A stretch of 64,000 nucleotides of DNA. Origin: V1-33 sp964523105. GTDB taxonomy: Bacteria > Verrucomicrobiota > Verrucomicrobiia > Verrucomicrobiales > V1-33. The notes beneath the pieces were generated by a model that was given only the letters and a program-made list of their open reading frames with translations, had not been told where the DNA came from and ran no database searches. The position numbers and the translations under genes were made by a program. Below, piece after piece: positions 17,289-27,118 of the stretch (its first letter is position 1; every line of letters starts with the position of its first letter). The DNA is taken from assembly GCA_964523105.1 (NCBI GenBank), contig CAZFZN010000007.1, positions 153,251 through 217,250 of the forward strand, in the 5' to 3' direction.

Positions 17289-20200
17289 ACTTACCGTCCT
17301 CGCATTCCCGCAATCCATCCCGGCTCCTCTCACTCCACCTCCTGATGCTCTGCTGCCTCCCGGCTCATGCCGGATTGCAGGGTTACTGGAGATTCAACAA
17401 CAACGGCGCCGGCGGCATCGACTACAGCGACCTGTCAGGCAACGGACGCCATGCCGCGGGAGCCGCCGGGACGCAGGCGCCCGTGCTTTCCAGTGATGTC
17501 CCGCTGCCGCTCGCCGGACCGAATGCGGGATCGCTGGACCTGCGCAACCGGACCACGCCCAGCACCGGCACCAACTGTTATGCCTCTGTGCCCGGATCCG
17601 GCCCGTGGTTCAATTTCACCGGCCCGGCGACCGTTTCCTGCTGGGTCAAGGGCTGGCCCGCTGACAGCTGGGTGCCGTTTGTCGCCAAGAACGGGGAGCC
17701 CAACGGCTGGCAGGTCCGCCGCAACGGCGCCACCAATGAAGTGGACTGGACCACCCGCGGCACCGCCACCGGTTTCACCTCCGGCAATGGCGACTTCAGC
17801 ACGGCCACTGTCATCACCAACGCGGGCATCACCTCTCCCGGCCTGCGCAATACGTTCTGGCATCACTTCGTCACCACGTGGGACGGCACGAACAAAAGAA
17901 TTTACCTTAACGGCCAGCTCGTTTCCCAGCAAACCAACATCGGCGCGGTGATTCAAACTTCGCCCAGCCTGCTGGTCTTCGGCGCGCGGGACAACGGCGG
18001 CATCGGCGGCTACTCCCGCATCCAGCTCGATGACGTGGCCATTTGGGACGAGGCCCTGAGTCAGGAGAAAATCGCGGACCTCTTTTCCGGCACGGACCCG
18101 CGCTATCTTCACAGTGTGGCGACGCCGTGGAATCTCGGCGAACCCTGGGGCAAGCCCGGCAAGTGGGGCGTCAAAGAGGCCAAAACCCCCAACGCCGCAT
18201 GGCAGATCAACAATTTGAACACCGCCTGCGACGTGCTCATGAACAGCGCGGGCAGCACCAGTCAGGCGTTTTCGGTGATCGATTTCAAAGACCCGAACGC
18301 CGCCGGCGGCGGTTCGGCGACCGCGGCCACCTATCTGACCAACACCGCGGCGGATGACAACGATTTCGCCATGATCGCCACCTGCTGCATCCGGGTGCCC
18401 AGCGCGGGAGACTACACCTTCGCATTCAACGGCGATGACGGCTTTCTCGCCGCCATCCTCGGAGGCAGCTGGACCGGCATCGGCACTCAGAACGGCACCG
18501 CCACCTTCAGCGGTGAAATCCTCGACAACATGGTGCCCACCGGCGACTCCAACACCTACGCGGTCGCATCTCTGGCAGCGGGTGATTACAACTTCCGCTA
18601 CATCTGGTACGAGCGTGCCGGCGGCGCCTTCAACCGCATCCGCATTTCCGCCGGAAACAAGGCCGGCGATGACGGCACCTTCAAGCTGCTGGGCGATCCC
18701 ACAGGTCCCGTGACCCTGGTGGACCAGGCCCCGATGATTCACAGCTTTGCCTCCAGCGCCTACCTGGTGACCACGGTCCCGTCACTCACGCCTCCGAACA
18801 TCACGTTGAGCTGGGACACGAAATATGCCGCCGCGCTGAGCATTTCCCCCACTCCGCCCGGCAATCCCGCCCTCACCCCTGGCATCAACTCGATCACCTT
18901 CCCGTCGCCGGTCGCCACCACCACCTACACGCTCACCGCGACGACCGGCGCCCAGGTGCGCACGGCGGACCTCACCGTTTTTGTGGACCAGCCGCCGCAG
19001 ATCAACAGCTTCACCCTAACCGACGACACGCTCACTCCGGGCGCCCCCCTGACGCTGAACTGGAACGTGATCGGCGCCGCTTCCCTGACCATCGACCAGG
19101 GCATCGGCAACGTCACGCCCGCCGGCACCGGCTCACTCAACACCACCGCGCCCGTCACCAATACGACCTACACCCTGACGGCCACCAACGCCTTCGGCAG
19201 CGTGCAGTCTCAGGTCACGGTGAGTATCGGCCCGCCGCCGGTGATCGATTCCTTCACCGTCAGCGATTCGCAGGTGGAGCCGGATCAGCAGGTCACTCTC
19301 AACTACGGCACCACCAACGCCACGACCGTCACGCTGTCCCCGAACAACAGCGGAACCGCCACGCCGCCAGGGACGGGTTCGGTAAACGAACGCGTCTATG
19401 CCACCACCACGTTCACCCTCACGGCCTCGAGCGTCTTCGGTGTCGCCACCAGTCAGAGAACCGTGACGACAGCCAGCTACCTCGGCACCACCCCCGCGAA
19501 CTGGACCCTCACGCTTTATAAGTCGGCCTCGACGCAAATCACGACGCTCGCCCTCGCACAGCAGCTCATTGACGGCACCGTCGCGCGGGGACCGGTGACC
19601 GTGAACGCCGTGGCCACGCCCACCCCGATCACGATCACCGGTCAACCGGTGGTGAATCTCACGGACAATCCCGCGAGCGGCGATGGCGCCATGTCCGGCG
19701 GCACCTGGCCGACGGCGAACTGGGGCACCGCGGCCATCGAGGACTTCGTGGTGCGTGCGACCGCCGTGCTAAACGTCGGCTCGCCGGGCGAATTCGTTTT
19801 CAACATCAACAACGACGACGGCGGGCGCCTGCGGATCGATTTCAACAACGACGGGGACTTCGACGACGCGGGGGAAGCCGTCATCATCGATGACGTGCTC
19901 AGCGGGCCGCACACTGTGAGCACGCCGGTGGAGTTCGACGCCGCGGGGTCATTCCCAATCGAGTACATTTACTTCGAACGCAGCGGCGGCGCCGAGGGCG
20001 AGGTTTTCGTCACCAACGCCTCCCTGCAAAACTCACTGCTCACCAGCTCCGGGGCGCCGCCGGCCATTGTTTTCGGCGACCTGCGCATCAACGAGTTTCT
20101 CGCCCTGAACCAGTTCGGGCTGCGCGACGGCTATGGAAACCGCGAGGACTGGATCGAAATCTACAACGGCACCGGCGCCCCGCGCAGCCTTGCAGGTTAT

Positions 20201-23200
20201 TACCTGACAGACAACGCGACCGTGCTCAACAAGTGGGCCTTCCCGCTCACCCCCGCGGCCCACACGATTCCCGACGGCGGCTATCTCGTCGTCTTCGCCT
20301 CCGGCAAAAACACCACGCTGGCTGGACCGGAATATCACACGAACTTCCAAATCGCCGCCGCCGGCGAGTATCTTGCCCTGACAAAAGACGACGGCATGGG
20401 CGGCTACACCGTGGTGCATGAATTCGCGCCCGCCTTCCCGCCGCAGCGGGCCGACTTCTCCTACGGCGAATACGACACCGAGCACTACACCGGATTCTTC
20501 GTCAGTCCCACGCCCGGCGGGCGCAACTACGGCGGCTACGATTTCGTCGTGCTCGGGGAAACTCACGTCAGCCTGACACAGGGAGGCAATCCCGTCACCA
20601 CCCGCCGCGGATTCTTCAGCGCGCCCGTCGAGGCCGCCATCACCGCGGACGATCCCCTCGCGACCATCCGCTATACCCGCGATGGCTCGACCCCGACGTT
20701 CACCAATGGCATCGATTACACCGGTCCGGTCGTCATCACCAGCACGACGGTGCTGCGCAGCGCGGCCCTGCGCGCCGGTGCGAAGAGCAGCCCGGTGGAC
20801 ACGCATTCGCTCTTCTTTGTGGACGATGTCATCACGCAGAACTCCGCGCTCGCCGTATCCAAAGGCTGGCCCGCCGCGCCGGTCAACGGTCAGCTGTTCG
20901 ACTACGACATGTCCGCCAGCGTGGTCTCTCCAAATCAGACCGCAGTGAAAAACGCCCTGCTCGCCATTCCGACCATTTCCATCGTCACCGACATGACGAA
21001 CCTGACCAATCCCGCCAGCGGGATCTATGTGAATCCCGGGCAGCGCGGGCGCATCTGGGAGCGTCCCTGCTCCATCGAACTGCTCAACGAGGACGGGCAG
21101 CTGGGCGGGCAGTTCCAGATCGATGCCGGCCTGCGCATCCGCGGCGGCTTCTCGCGCTCCACGGACAACCCGAAGCACGCGTGGCACTTCTACTTCCGCA
21201 ACGAATACGACGGCGACCTGCTCTATCCGATTTTCGGCGAGGAGGGCGCGTCCGACTTCGAGCAGCTCGATCTGCAGTGCCCGCAAAACTACTCGTGGAG
21301 CTTCTCCCCGCAGAACAACTCCTACACTTACACCGCGCCCGGCGGTGCCGCGACCACGCTGCGCCTGCGCTACAACACATTCGTCCGGGAGCCGGTGTCG
21401 CGCGATCTCTTCGGTCAGATGGGACAGCCCTACCCGCGCACCCGCCACTATCATTGTTATGTGAACGGTCATTACTGGGGCATCTACATGTCGCAGGAGC
21501 GCCCCGAAGCCTCCTTCGGCCAGACCTACCTCGGCGGCGACAAGGACAACTACGACACCATCAAGTCCGCCGGCAACGCCGCCGGTTATAATACCGAGGC
21601 GACCGACGGAACATTCGCCCAGGGCACCAGCGCCGCGCCGGGCAGTGCGTGGGCCAGACTGTGGTGGCGCACCAACGACATGCGCACGCTCGCCGGTCAG
21701 ACCGAGGCCACGCGCCGCGCCATCTACTTCGAGCTGATGGGGCTCGACCCGAACGGCGTTCCCTACAACGACCCCGTCAATCACCCGGTGGTGCTCGATG
21801 CGGACAACCTCATCGATTACATGCTGGTGACGTGGTACTGCGGCAGTTTCGACGCCCCGCTCTCCACCTTCCTCAACAGCGCCTCCAACAACTGGTTTTC
21901 CCTCCGCGACCAGCTCGGCACCCGCGGCTTCGTCAATTTCCCGCACGACTTCGAGCATGGCATGGGAACCGATCTGCAAACCGGCAACGAGCGCAGTCTC
22001 GACCGCACCGGCCCGTGGGGCGGCAGCGGCACGAACTACAAGGGCCAGACGATGTACAACCAGATCACCACCTACACCAAGAGCAACCCGGAGTACTTCC
22101 ACGAGAACCTCGCGTCCTGTCTGGAATATCGCGTGCGCTTCCATGACCGCGCGCACCGTCAGCTTACGCGTCCCGGGGCTCCTCTGAGCGTCGCGAATGT
22201 CAACGCCACGATCGATGCCCGTGCCGCAGTGGTTCGCACGGCCATTCTCGCCGAGAGCGCCCGCTGGGGTGACGCCAAGGGTGTCGGCTCCATCGACTTC
22301 ATGCCGTCGGCATGGGACGAGAGCATCACGCAGCTCAAGGGCTGGGTCAGTCAGGGCAGCAATGCCGAGTATCTCGCCAGCATTCCCACGCAGGCGAATC
22401 CCTCCGGCACACCCGGCCTCGGACGCACCCTCCGTCTCGTGGCGCAGCTCCGCGCCTATCAGGACAAGGTCAACCTGTCCGATGCCTCCAACACCGCGCT
22501 GCCGCTCTACTCCACTCTCGATGCGCCCGCCTTCTCCAGCTACGGCGGCGTCGTGCCGTCCGGTACTGCGCTCACCATCACCAATCCCAACGCCGGCACC
22601 ACGCTCTACTGGTCGCTCGACGGCACCGACCCGCGCCTCATTGGCGGCGGCATCAATCCCTCGGCTTCCGTGCAGACCGGGGCCAGCCCTGCCAATGTCA
22701 GCCTGACCACCACGGGCCGCGTTGTCGCACGGGGCTACAGCGCAGGAAACTGGAGCGCGCTGCAGTTCGCCGATTTCATCGTGGGCACGCCGGCCTCCGC
22801 CGACTCGCTGGTGATCACGGAGATCAATTACAACCCGCTGATCGGTGCGCCGGGCACGCCCACGGCCGGCGATGTGCAGAGTTTCGAGTTCGTGGAACTG
22901 CAGAACATCAGCGCCGGACCGGTGGACCTGACCAGTGTCAGCTTCGTCAACGGTCTTACCTACACCTTTCCCACCGGCCGCATTCTGGACGCGGGTGAGC
23001 GGATCGTCGTCGCGCGCGACCCAGCCGCTTTTGCCAGCCGCTATCCGGATGCAGGCTATCCCGGCCTTTCCGGAAAAACCGTGGGCCCGTGGACCGGCGG
23101 ACTCGACAATGGGGGCGAGCGGCTTGTGCTCACCGGCGTGGACGGCAGCGATGCGGACACCGATCCTGACATCATTGCCGACTTCCGCTATGAGGACGAT

Positions 23201-23737
23201 CCGCCGTGGCCCGTCGCGGCCGACGGCAACGGACGGACACTCTGGTTCACCTGCTCCGGCCCCGCAGCGGCCGACAAGAACCTCGCATCCAACTGGCACG
23301 CGCACTCGCTCCTGCACGGCAATCCCGGCGGTCTCGACTGCGGCTACGAACTGTGGGCGCAGACCAACGGCGGCAGCGCGGACGGACTGGGAGACGACGA
23401 CGACGACGGCCTCCAGGACCTCGTGGAGTACATGCTCGGCGGCAGTAATTCCGCGAGCGACGCCGCGAAGGCCCCGGCGGCCCTCGTGCAGGAAGTGACC
23501 GTCGGCATGAATCCTCCGGAACTCTATGCGACCATGACCTTCACCCGCGCGCCGTTCACGACCGATGTCGGGGTCATCGCCGAAACCGCTACGGCTCTCA
23601 GCGGATGGAGTGCGGATGCTGAACTTGTCAGGGAGACGGTGCATCCGGACGGCAGCGTCACCTTCGTGTTCCGTGCGCCGGTGCCGTTTGCCGCGGACGT
23701 GCGGCGTCAGTTCCGCGTGCGCGTTCTCAGGAACTGA
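17285..23737 (+). CDS. Giant secreted CotH / lamin-tail / LamG / PA14 surface protein
   Basis: The 2150-residue protein has a signal peptide (about residues 14-30). Domains follow in this order: LamG (about 30-260, GYWRFNNNG, RIYLNGQLVS); a PA14-like domain (305-472, GDYTFAFNGDDGF); several Ig-like repeats (478-732, SFTLTDDTLTPGAPLTLNWN); a second PA14-like domain (735-918); a lamin-tail LTD (932-1075); a chitobiase-like C-terminal domain (1108-1180, IRYTRDGSTPTFTNG); a CotH domain (about 1227-1630, LRIRGGFSR, YVNGHYWGIYM, FPHDFEHGMGT); a second chitobiase-like domain (1745-1832); a second LTD (1838-1972); an Asp-rich DDDDDGLQDLVEYMLGG segment; and a C-terminal W...FRVRV module. CotH domains are atypical protein kinases in Bacillus spores. 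Here the context suggests a surface adhesin or a secreted kinase (inference). Confidence 0.87.
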   Translation: MNLPSSHSRNPSRLLSLHLLMLCCLPAHAGLQGYWRFNNNGAGGIDYSDLSGNGRHAAGAAGTQAPVLSSDVPLPLAGPNAGSLDLRNRTTPSTGTNCYASVPGSGPWFNFTGPATVSCWVKGWPADSWVPFVAKNGEPNGWQVRRNGATNEVDWTTRGTATGFTSGNGDFSTATVITNAGITSPGLRNTFWHHFVTTWDGTNKRIYLNGQLVSQQTNIGAVIQTSPSLLVFGARDNGGIGGYSRIQLDDVAIWDEALSQEKIADLFSGTDPRYLHSVATPWNLGEPWGKPGKWGVKEAKTPNAAWQINNLNTACDVLMNSAGSTSQAFSVIDFKDPNAAGGGSATAATYLTNTAADDNDFAMIATCCIRVPSAGDYTFAFNGDDGFLAAILGGSWTGIGTQNGTATFSGEILDNMVPTGDSNTYAVASLAAGDYNFRYIWYERAGGAFNRIRISAGNKAGDDGTFKLLGDPTGPVTLVDQAPMIHSFASSAYLVTTVPSLTPPNITLSWDTKYAAALSISPTPPGNPALTPGINSITFPSPVATTTYTLTATTGAQVRTADLTVFVDQPPQINSFTLTDDTLTPGAPLTLNWNVIGAASLTIDQGIGNVTPAGTGSLNTTAPVTNTTYTLTATNAFGSVQSQVTVSIGPPPVIDSFTVSDSQVEPDQQVTLNYGTTNATTVTLSPNNSGTATPPGTGSVNERVYATTTFTLTASSVFGVATSQRTVTTASYLGTTPANWTLTLYKSASTQITTLALAQQLIDGTVARGPVTVNAVATPTPITITGQPVVNLTDNPASGDGAMSGGTWPTANWGTAAIEDFVVRATAVLNVGSPGEFVFNINNDDGGRLRIDFNNDGDFDDAGEAVIIDDVLSGPHTVSTPVEFDAAGSFPIEYIYFERSGGAEGEVFVTNASLQNSLLTSSGAPPAIVFGDLRINEFLALNQFGLRDGYGNREDWIEIYNGTGAPRSLAGYYLTDNATVLNKWAFPLTPAAHTIPDGGYLVVFASGKNTTLAGPEYHTNFQIAAAGEYLALTKDDGMGGYTVVHEFAPAFPPQRADFSYGEYDTEHYTGFFVSPTPGGRNYGGYDFVVLGETHVSLTQGGNPVTTRRGFFSAPVEAAITADDPLATIRYTRDGSTPTFTNGIDYTGPVVITSTTVLRSAALRAGAKSSPVDTHSLFFVDDVITQNSALAVSKGWPAAPVNGQLFDYDMSASVVSPNQTAVKNALLAIPTISIVTDMTNLTNPASGIYVNPGQRGRIWERPCSIELLNEDGQLGGQFQIDAGLRIRGGFSRSTDNPKHAWHFYFRNEYDGDLLYPIFGEEGASDFEQLDLQCPQNYSWSFSPQNNSYTYTAPGGAATTLRLRYNTFVREPVSRDLFGQMGQPYPRTRHYHCYVNGHYWGIYMSQERPEASFGQTYLGGDKDNYDTIKSAGNAAGYNTEATDGTFAQGTSAAPGSAWARLWWRTNDMRTLAGQTEATRRAIYFELMGLDPNGVPYNDPVNHPVVLDADNLIDYMLVTWYCGSFDAPLSTFLNSASNNWFSLRDQLGTRGFVNFPHDFEHGMGTDLQTGNERSLDRTGPWGGSGTNYKGQTMYNQITTYTKSNPEYFHENLASCLEYRVRFHDRAHRQLTRPGAPLSVANVNATIDARAAVVRTAILAESARWGDAKGVGSIDFMPSAWDESITQLKGWVSQGSNAEYLASIPTQANPSGTPGLGRTLRLVAQLRAYQDKVNLSDASNTALPLYSTLDAPAFSSYGGVVPSGTALTITNPNAGTTLYWSLDGTDPRLIGGGINPSASVQTGASPANVSLTTTGRVVARGYSAGNWSALQFADFIVGTPASADSLVITEINYNPLIGAPGTPTAGDVQSFEFVELQNISAGPVDLTSVSFVNGLTYTFPTGRILDAGERIVVARDPAAFASRYPDAGYPGLSGKTVGPWTGGLDNGGERLVLTGVDGSDADTDPDIIADFRYEDDPPWPVAADGNGRTLWFTCSGPAAADKNLASNWHAHSLLHGNPGGLDCGYELWAQTNGGSADGLGDDDDDGLQDLVEYMLGGSNSASDAAKAPAALVQEVTVGMNPPELYATMTFTRAPFTTDVGVIAETATALSGWSADAELVRETVHPDGSVTFVFRAPVPFAADVRRQFRVRVLRN

Positions 23738-23755
23738 TCCCGGCAGCCATCCATG

Positions 23756-23790
23756 AACGCCCTCACCGTGGCGCGCGGTGAAGGCGTTTT
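23756..23790 (+). terminator. Intrinsic terminator after the giant gene
   Basis: AACGCC (23756-23761) and GGCGTT (23783-23788) enclose an inner stem CACCG/CGGTG and lead into a TTTT run. It separates the giant gene from the convergent kinase gene. Confidence 0.7.
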
Positions 23791-23804
23791 GCTGTCGGGC
23801 AAAA

Positions 23805-26800
23805 CTACCAGCCGAGGCCCTTCTTCGTCAGTTCTTCGCGAATCCACGCCAGATCCCAGACCATGACGCGACTGGTGCCGCCGGTGAGGGCGAGCCGTTT
23901 GCCGTCGGGACTGAAGGCGAGGGAGGCGTCGAAGGGCGTCAGCGCGGAGTCCAGCGTGAACAGGGGCTCGCAGGTTTGGCCGTCGAGCAGCGTTACTTCC
24001 GTCGGTCCTGTGGTCACCGCGATCAGTCCGGCGGCGGCGCTCACGGCGGAATGAGAGGGGATTTCCTGCACATTGCGCCGCGGCACCGGCGGAGCGGCGG
24101 CGCTCAGGTCCCCCGGCCGCGTGAAGGTGATTTCCTTTTCCGTGCCGGTGATCAGAATGCGGCTGTCGGCGGAGAAGTTGAAATCGGCGCGTGCCGGAGT
24201 CTCCACATCACGCGCCGTTGGCGGATCCGTGCTCAGGTCGAAAAGGGTGCCGCCGGCGCCGGGGTAGCGCGCCACAGCGGCCCAGCGGCCGTCCGGCGAC
24301 GCGGCGAGCTGATCCGGAAGTTGTGAGGGCACGAGAAACCGTCCGCGGCCCGACGGCGGGAGCAGCGCGACGCCGCCGCGGCGTTTCTCGTCGAATCTTC
24401 CGCTCACGGCGAGCGTGTCGCCACTCCACTTCAGGAACGAAGTGAATCCATCCAGCACCTTCTCGCGCGGTCCGAACTTCACCGTGCCATCGTCCTGCAA
24501 GGTGACGGTGCGGCGCAGGAGCCCGTGAATGCCGCTGACATAAAGCGCGCCGTCTTTTGGATGAAACGCGCAGTTCCTCCACTCCATGGGATCCTCCGGA
24601 GTCTCTGCGGTGAACGGAATGCCGGTGGCGACATTCCAGACAATGACGCCGGCGGCGCCGGCGCAGGCGATGAGGTTTCCGTCAGGGTGCCACACGACAT
24701 TGGCGAAGAGCCCGAGCGGCGTGTGCGGGGGAATGTTGTAAACCCGCAGGGCGGTGCGCACAGAGATCTCCGCCGCGTGAAATCCGGTCCGGTCCCAGCG
24801 GCGCAGCAGCAGTTCACCGCGTTCGCCGCTGATCATGATTTCCTCACCGCCCGCGGGGATGGCCATGATTTCCCGGCGCGTGGCGATGTCCCACAGGCGG
24901 GTGGTTCCGTCCCACGAGGTGCTGGCGACGATATTGCTGTCGTGCGGATGAAACGCGGTGCCGCGCACGCTGCGCTGATGCCCGCGCAGCCAGCCGATCT
25001 GGGCCAGGGAGGGGACTTCCCAAATGCGCAGGCGGTCTTCGCTGACGGCGGCGGCCACGTAGCGGCTGTCCGCGCTGATGCTGACTCCTTCGAGGCGGAT
25101 GTCGGAGTCGATGATCTTTTCCCTGACCTTCTCGGCATCCTCCGGCGAGGGCATGCCGCCGGGTAGACCGGTGTAGATGCGCAGGCCGAGGTCCTTCACC
25201 GGTTTGCCCGTCTGTTCGTCCGGCGGCACCGGCAGGGCCGCGATCCAGCGGCCGTCCGGAGACAGATAAACGCCGCGCATCACCGGCGCGCCGGGCATCA
25301 AATTCACGGGCGCGCCCTCGCCGCATGGCCTCGCGAACAAGCCGCCGTTTCCTGAATGGATGATCCAGTTGCCATCGGCGCTGAAGGACGGACGCGCCAT
25401 GCTTCCTGACGGAGGAGTTTCCCAAACTCTGCGCCGCTCCGCGGTGTTCCAGAGAGAGATGCGGCCTTCGTTGTGCAGCAGGGCGACGTGTTCGGCGCGC
25501 GGACTGACGTTCACCTCATGAATGTCAGCGCCGGTTTCAAGCACGGCGATGACCCGCTGTCCGGCGCGTTCGCGCACCTCTGCCCTTCCGCCCCACCGTG
25601 CCGCCACCACACAAAAGGCGCCGTCCGGCGACCACATGACGCGGTGCCCTTCCGTGTGGAGGCTCAATGCCGGATCGATTTCCCCGGCATCCATCAGCGC
25701 CAGAGCGGAGGCCGCCTGCGTGCGCAGTTCCCGCCGGGGAGCCCCGGCCGCCAGGGCGCGCTGCACGGCATCCAGCGCTTTCGTCCGCGCCCCGGCCTGA
25801 CGGCTCAGCCGCACGGCGCGCGCCTCCGCGACGAGCGAGTCGCCCAGCAGTTTTCGGGTCTGCGCCTCGGCCTGCGTGGCTTTCTGCTCCGCTGCGGCGA
25901 TTTGATTGCCGCGGTGTCGTTCGTAAAACCACGCGCCGCCCGCGGCCGCGATGCCCAGCGCGGAGAAAGCGAGGACCTGCAGCGTGCGCTTCAAGCGCGT
26001 CTCCATGCGGCGCAGATAGCGCAGGGATTTCCCCGCCTTCAGCAGCGCGAGATCAGCCAGCATTTCATCCGTGTCGGCATAGCGGCGCTCCGGATTGGAC
26101 TCCGCCGCGCGCAGCACGATCTCCATGAACTCGAACGCCGCGCGCGAATCCGATCCGCCGCTCCACGACCCGGGAACGTCAGGAAAATCCATGCGGTCCT
26201 GTCCGGTCACACACTCATAGAGCACCTTGCCGAGGCTGAAAACATCGCTGCGCGGCTGCCCCGTGCCTTCCGGCGCATAATACCCCTCCGTACCCACCAT
26301 GCTGCGCGAATCGCTCAGCCGCGCCACCAGGCCCACGTCAGCCAGCTTTGTCAGGCCGTCCACGAAGATGATATTCGACGGCTTCACATCGCGGTGCACC
26401 AGGCCGGTTTTGTGCAGATGCCCGAGAGCGCTCGCCAGCGTGATTCCGATTTCGATGCACTCCTCCACGGGCAGCATTTTGCGCCGCTGCAGTTCGCCGC
26501 GCAGCGTCCGCGGCACGTATTCGCCGTCGCCGGCGGCGGCGTTGTCCGCCAGTTCCATCACATAATAAAAACACGATGCCTCCGCATCCCGGCCCACATG
26601 GAGCACCTGCACGAGTCCGGGGTGTGTGCGGGACACCGGCTCATAGCGTTGTATGCCCTCGAACTCCCGCTCGAATGGCCGCGCCGAATCAAAATCGTGA
26701 CGCCGCACCACCTTCACCGCCCGCGGCGTGCCCATGACATTCCGCGCCTCCCACACTTCGCCGTAGCTGCCGCGCCCAATGACGCGAAGCAGCGTGTGGT

Positions 26801-26861
26801 CCGGCACGGCCACTGCCATGCGCAGTTCCTCCCCGCGAACGATTTCGGTCGGCGCGCTCAT
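23805..26861 (-). CDS. Membrane Ser/Thr protein kinase with C-terminal WD40 propeller
   Basis: The 1018-residue protein has an N-terminal Hanks-type kinase (about residues 20-275): GRGSYGEVWEA glycine loop, Lys50 in RAVKVV, HRDVKPSN with catalytic Asp158, DVG (175-177) in place of DFG, and APE at 196-198. A single membrane segment lies at about 294-313, then a short coiled coil, and then WD40-type repeats to the C-terminus; the clearest is GHQRSVRGTAFHPHDSNIVA with STSWDGTTRLWDIATRR. This kinase-TM-WD40 architecture is common in Planctomycetes and Verrucomicrobia and suggests an outside sensor driving a cytoplasmic kinase. A GTG at 26936 would add 25 residues; I prefer the ATG complementary to 26859-26861. 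Confidence 0.87.
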   Translation of the reverse strand: MSAPTEIVRGEELRMAVAVPDHTLLRVIGRGSYGEVWEARNVMGTPRAVKVVRRHDFDSARPFEREFEGIQRYEPVSRTHPGLVQVLHVGRDAEASCFYYVMELADNAAAGDGEYVPRTLRGELQRRKMLPVEECIEIGITLASALGHLHKTGLVHRDVKPSNIIFVDGLTKLADVGLVARLSDSRSMVGTEGYYAPEGTGQPRSDVFSLGKVLYECVTGQDRMDFPDVPGSWSGGSDSRAAFEFMEIVLRAAESNPERRYADTDEMLADLALLKAGKSLRYLRRMETRLKRTLQVLAFSALGIAAAGGAWFYERHRGNQIAAAEQKATQAEAQTRKLLGDSLVAEARAVRLSRQAGARTKALDAVQRALAAGAPRRELRTQAASALALMDAGEIDPALSLHTEGHRVMWSPDGAFCVVAARWGGRAEVRERAGQRVIAVLETGADIHEVNVSPRAEHVALLHNEGRISLWNTAERRRVWETPPSGSMARPSFSADGNWIIHSGNGGLFARPCGEGAPVNLMPGAPVMRGVYLSPDGRWIAALPVPPDEQTGKPVKDLGLRIYTGLPGGMPSPEDAEKVREKIIDSDIRLEGVSISADSRYVAAAVSEDRLRIWEVPSLAQIGWLRGHQRSVRGTAFHPHDSNIVASTSWDGTTRLWDIATRREIMAIPAGGEEIMISGERGELLLRRWDRTGFHAAEISVRTALRVYNIPPHTPLGLFANVVWHPDGNLIACAGAAGVIVWNVATGIPFTAETPEDPMEWRNCAFHPKDGALYVSGIHGLLRRTVTLQDDGTVKFGPREKVLDGFTSFLKWSGDTLAVSGRFDEKRRGGVALLPPSGRGRFLVPSQLPDQLAASPDGRWAAVARYPGAGGTLFDLSTDPPTARDVETPARADFNFSADSRILITGTEKEITFTRPGDLSAAAPPVPRRNVQEIPSHSAVSAAAGLIAVTTGPTEVTLLDGQTCEPLFTLDSALTPFDASLAFSPDGKRLALTGGTSRVMVWDLAWIREELTKKGLGW

Positions 26862-26950
26862 CTTATTGACACCGGCGGGGCACACGCCGCGGTTTTCCCG
26901 CCCGGACGCGGCCGGCTGCAGTGGAGAAGGGAGCACAGGAGTACATGGCA

Positions 26951-27015
26951 GGAGAATTCTTCAGCTTATTCGCACGGAACTCCCGGGTCTTGCTGAAAAT
27001 GTAAAGAATTCCTCC
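26951..27015. repeat. Inverted repeat between divergent kinase and cytochrome genes
   Basis: GGAGAATTCTT (26951-26961) is the near-perfect reverse complement of AAGAATTCCTCC (27004-27015), and TTCAGC (26960-26965) matches GCTGAA (26992-26997) inside it. It could be a cruciform, an operator or an mRNA hairpin for either gene. Confidence 0.5.
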
Positions 27016-27118
27016 GGCTCCGCGACCGCCGGCCTGCGCCGCGGTTCAATTTTCCGGATCCTGTGTAACATGGCCCGCGCAATCCCCAAGAAGAAGCCGC
27101 TCCCGGCCTCTCTCCGGG

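Noticed and set aside
20033..23644. 1203-codon open frame antisense to the giant CotH/LTD gene
   Set aside because: The sense strand gives a signal peptide and a continuous set of known domains; the antisense product is low-complexity His/Arg/Gly sequence typical of a GC-rich shadow frame.
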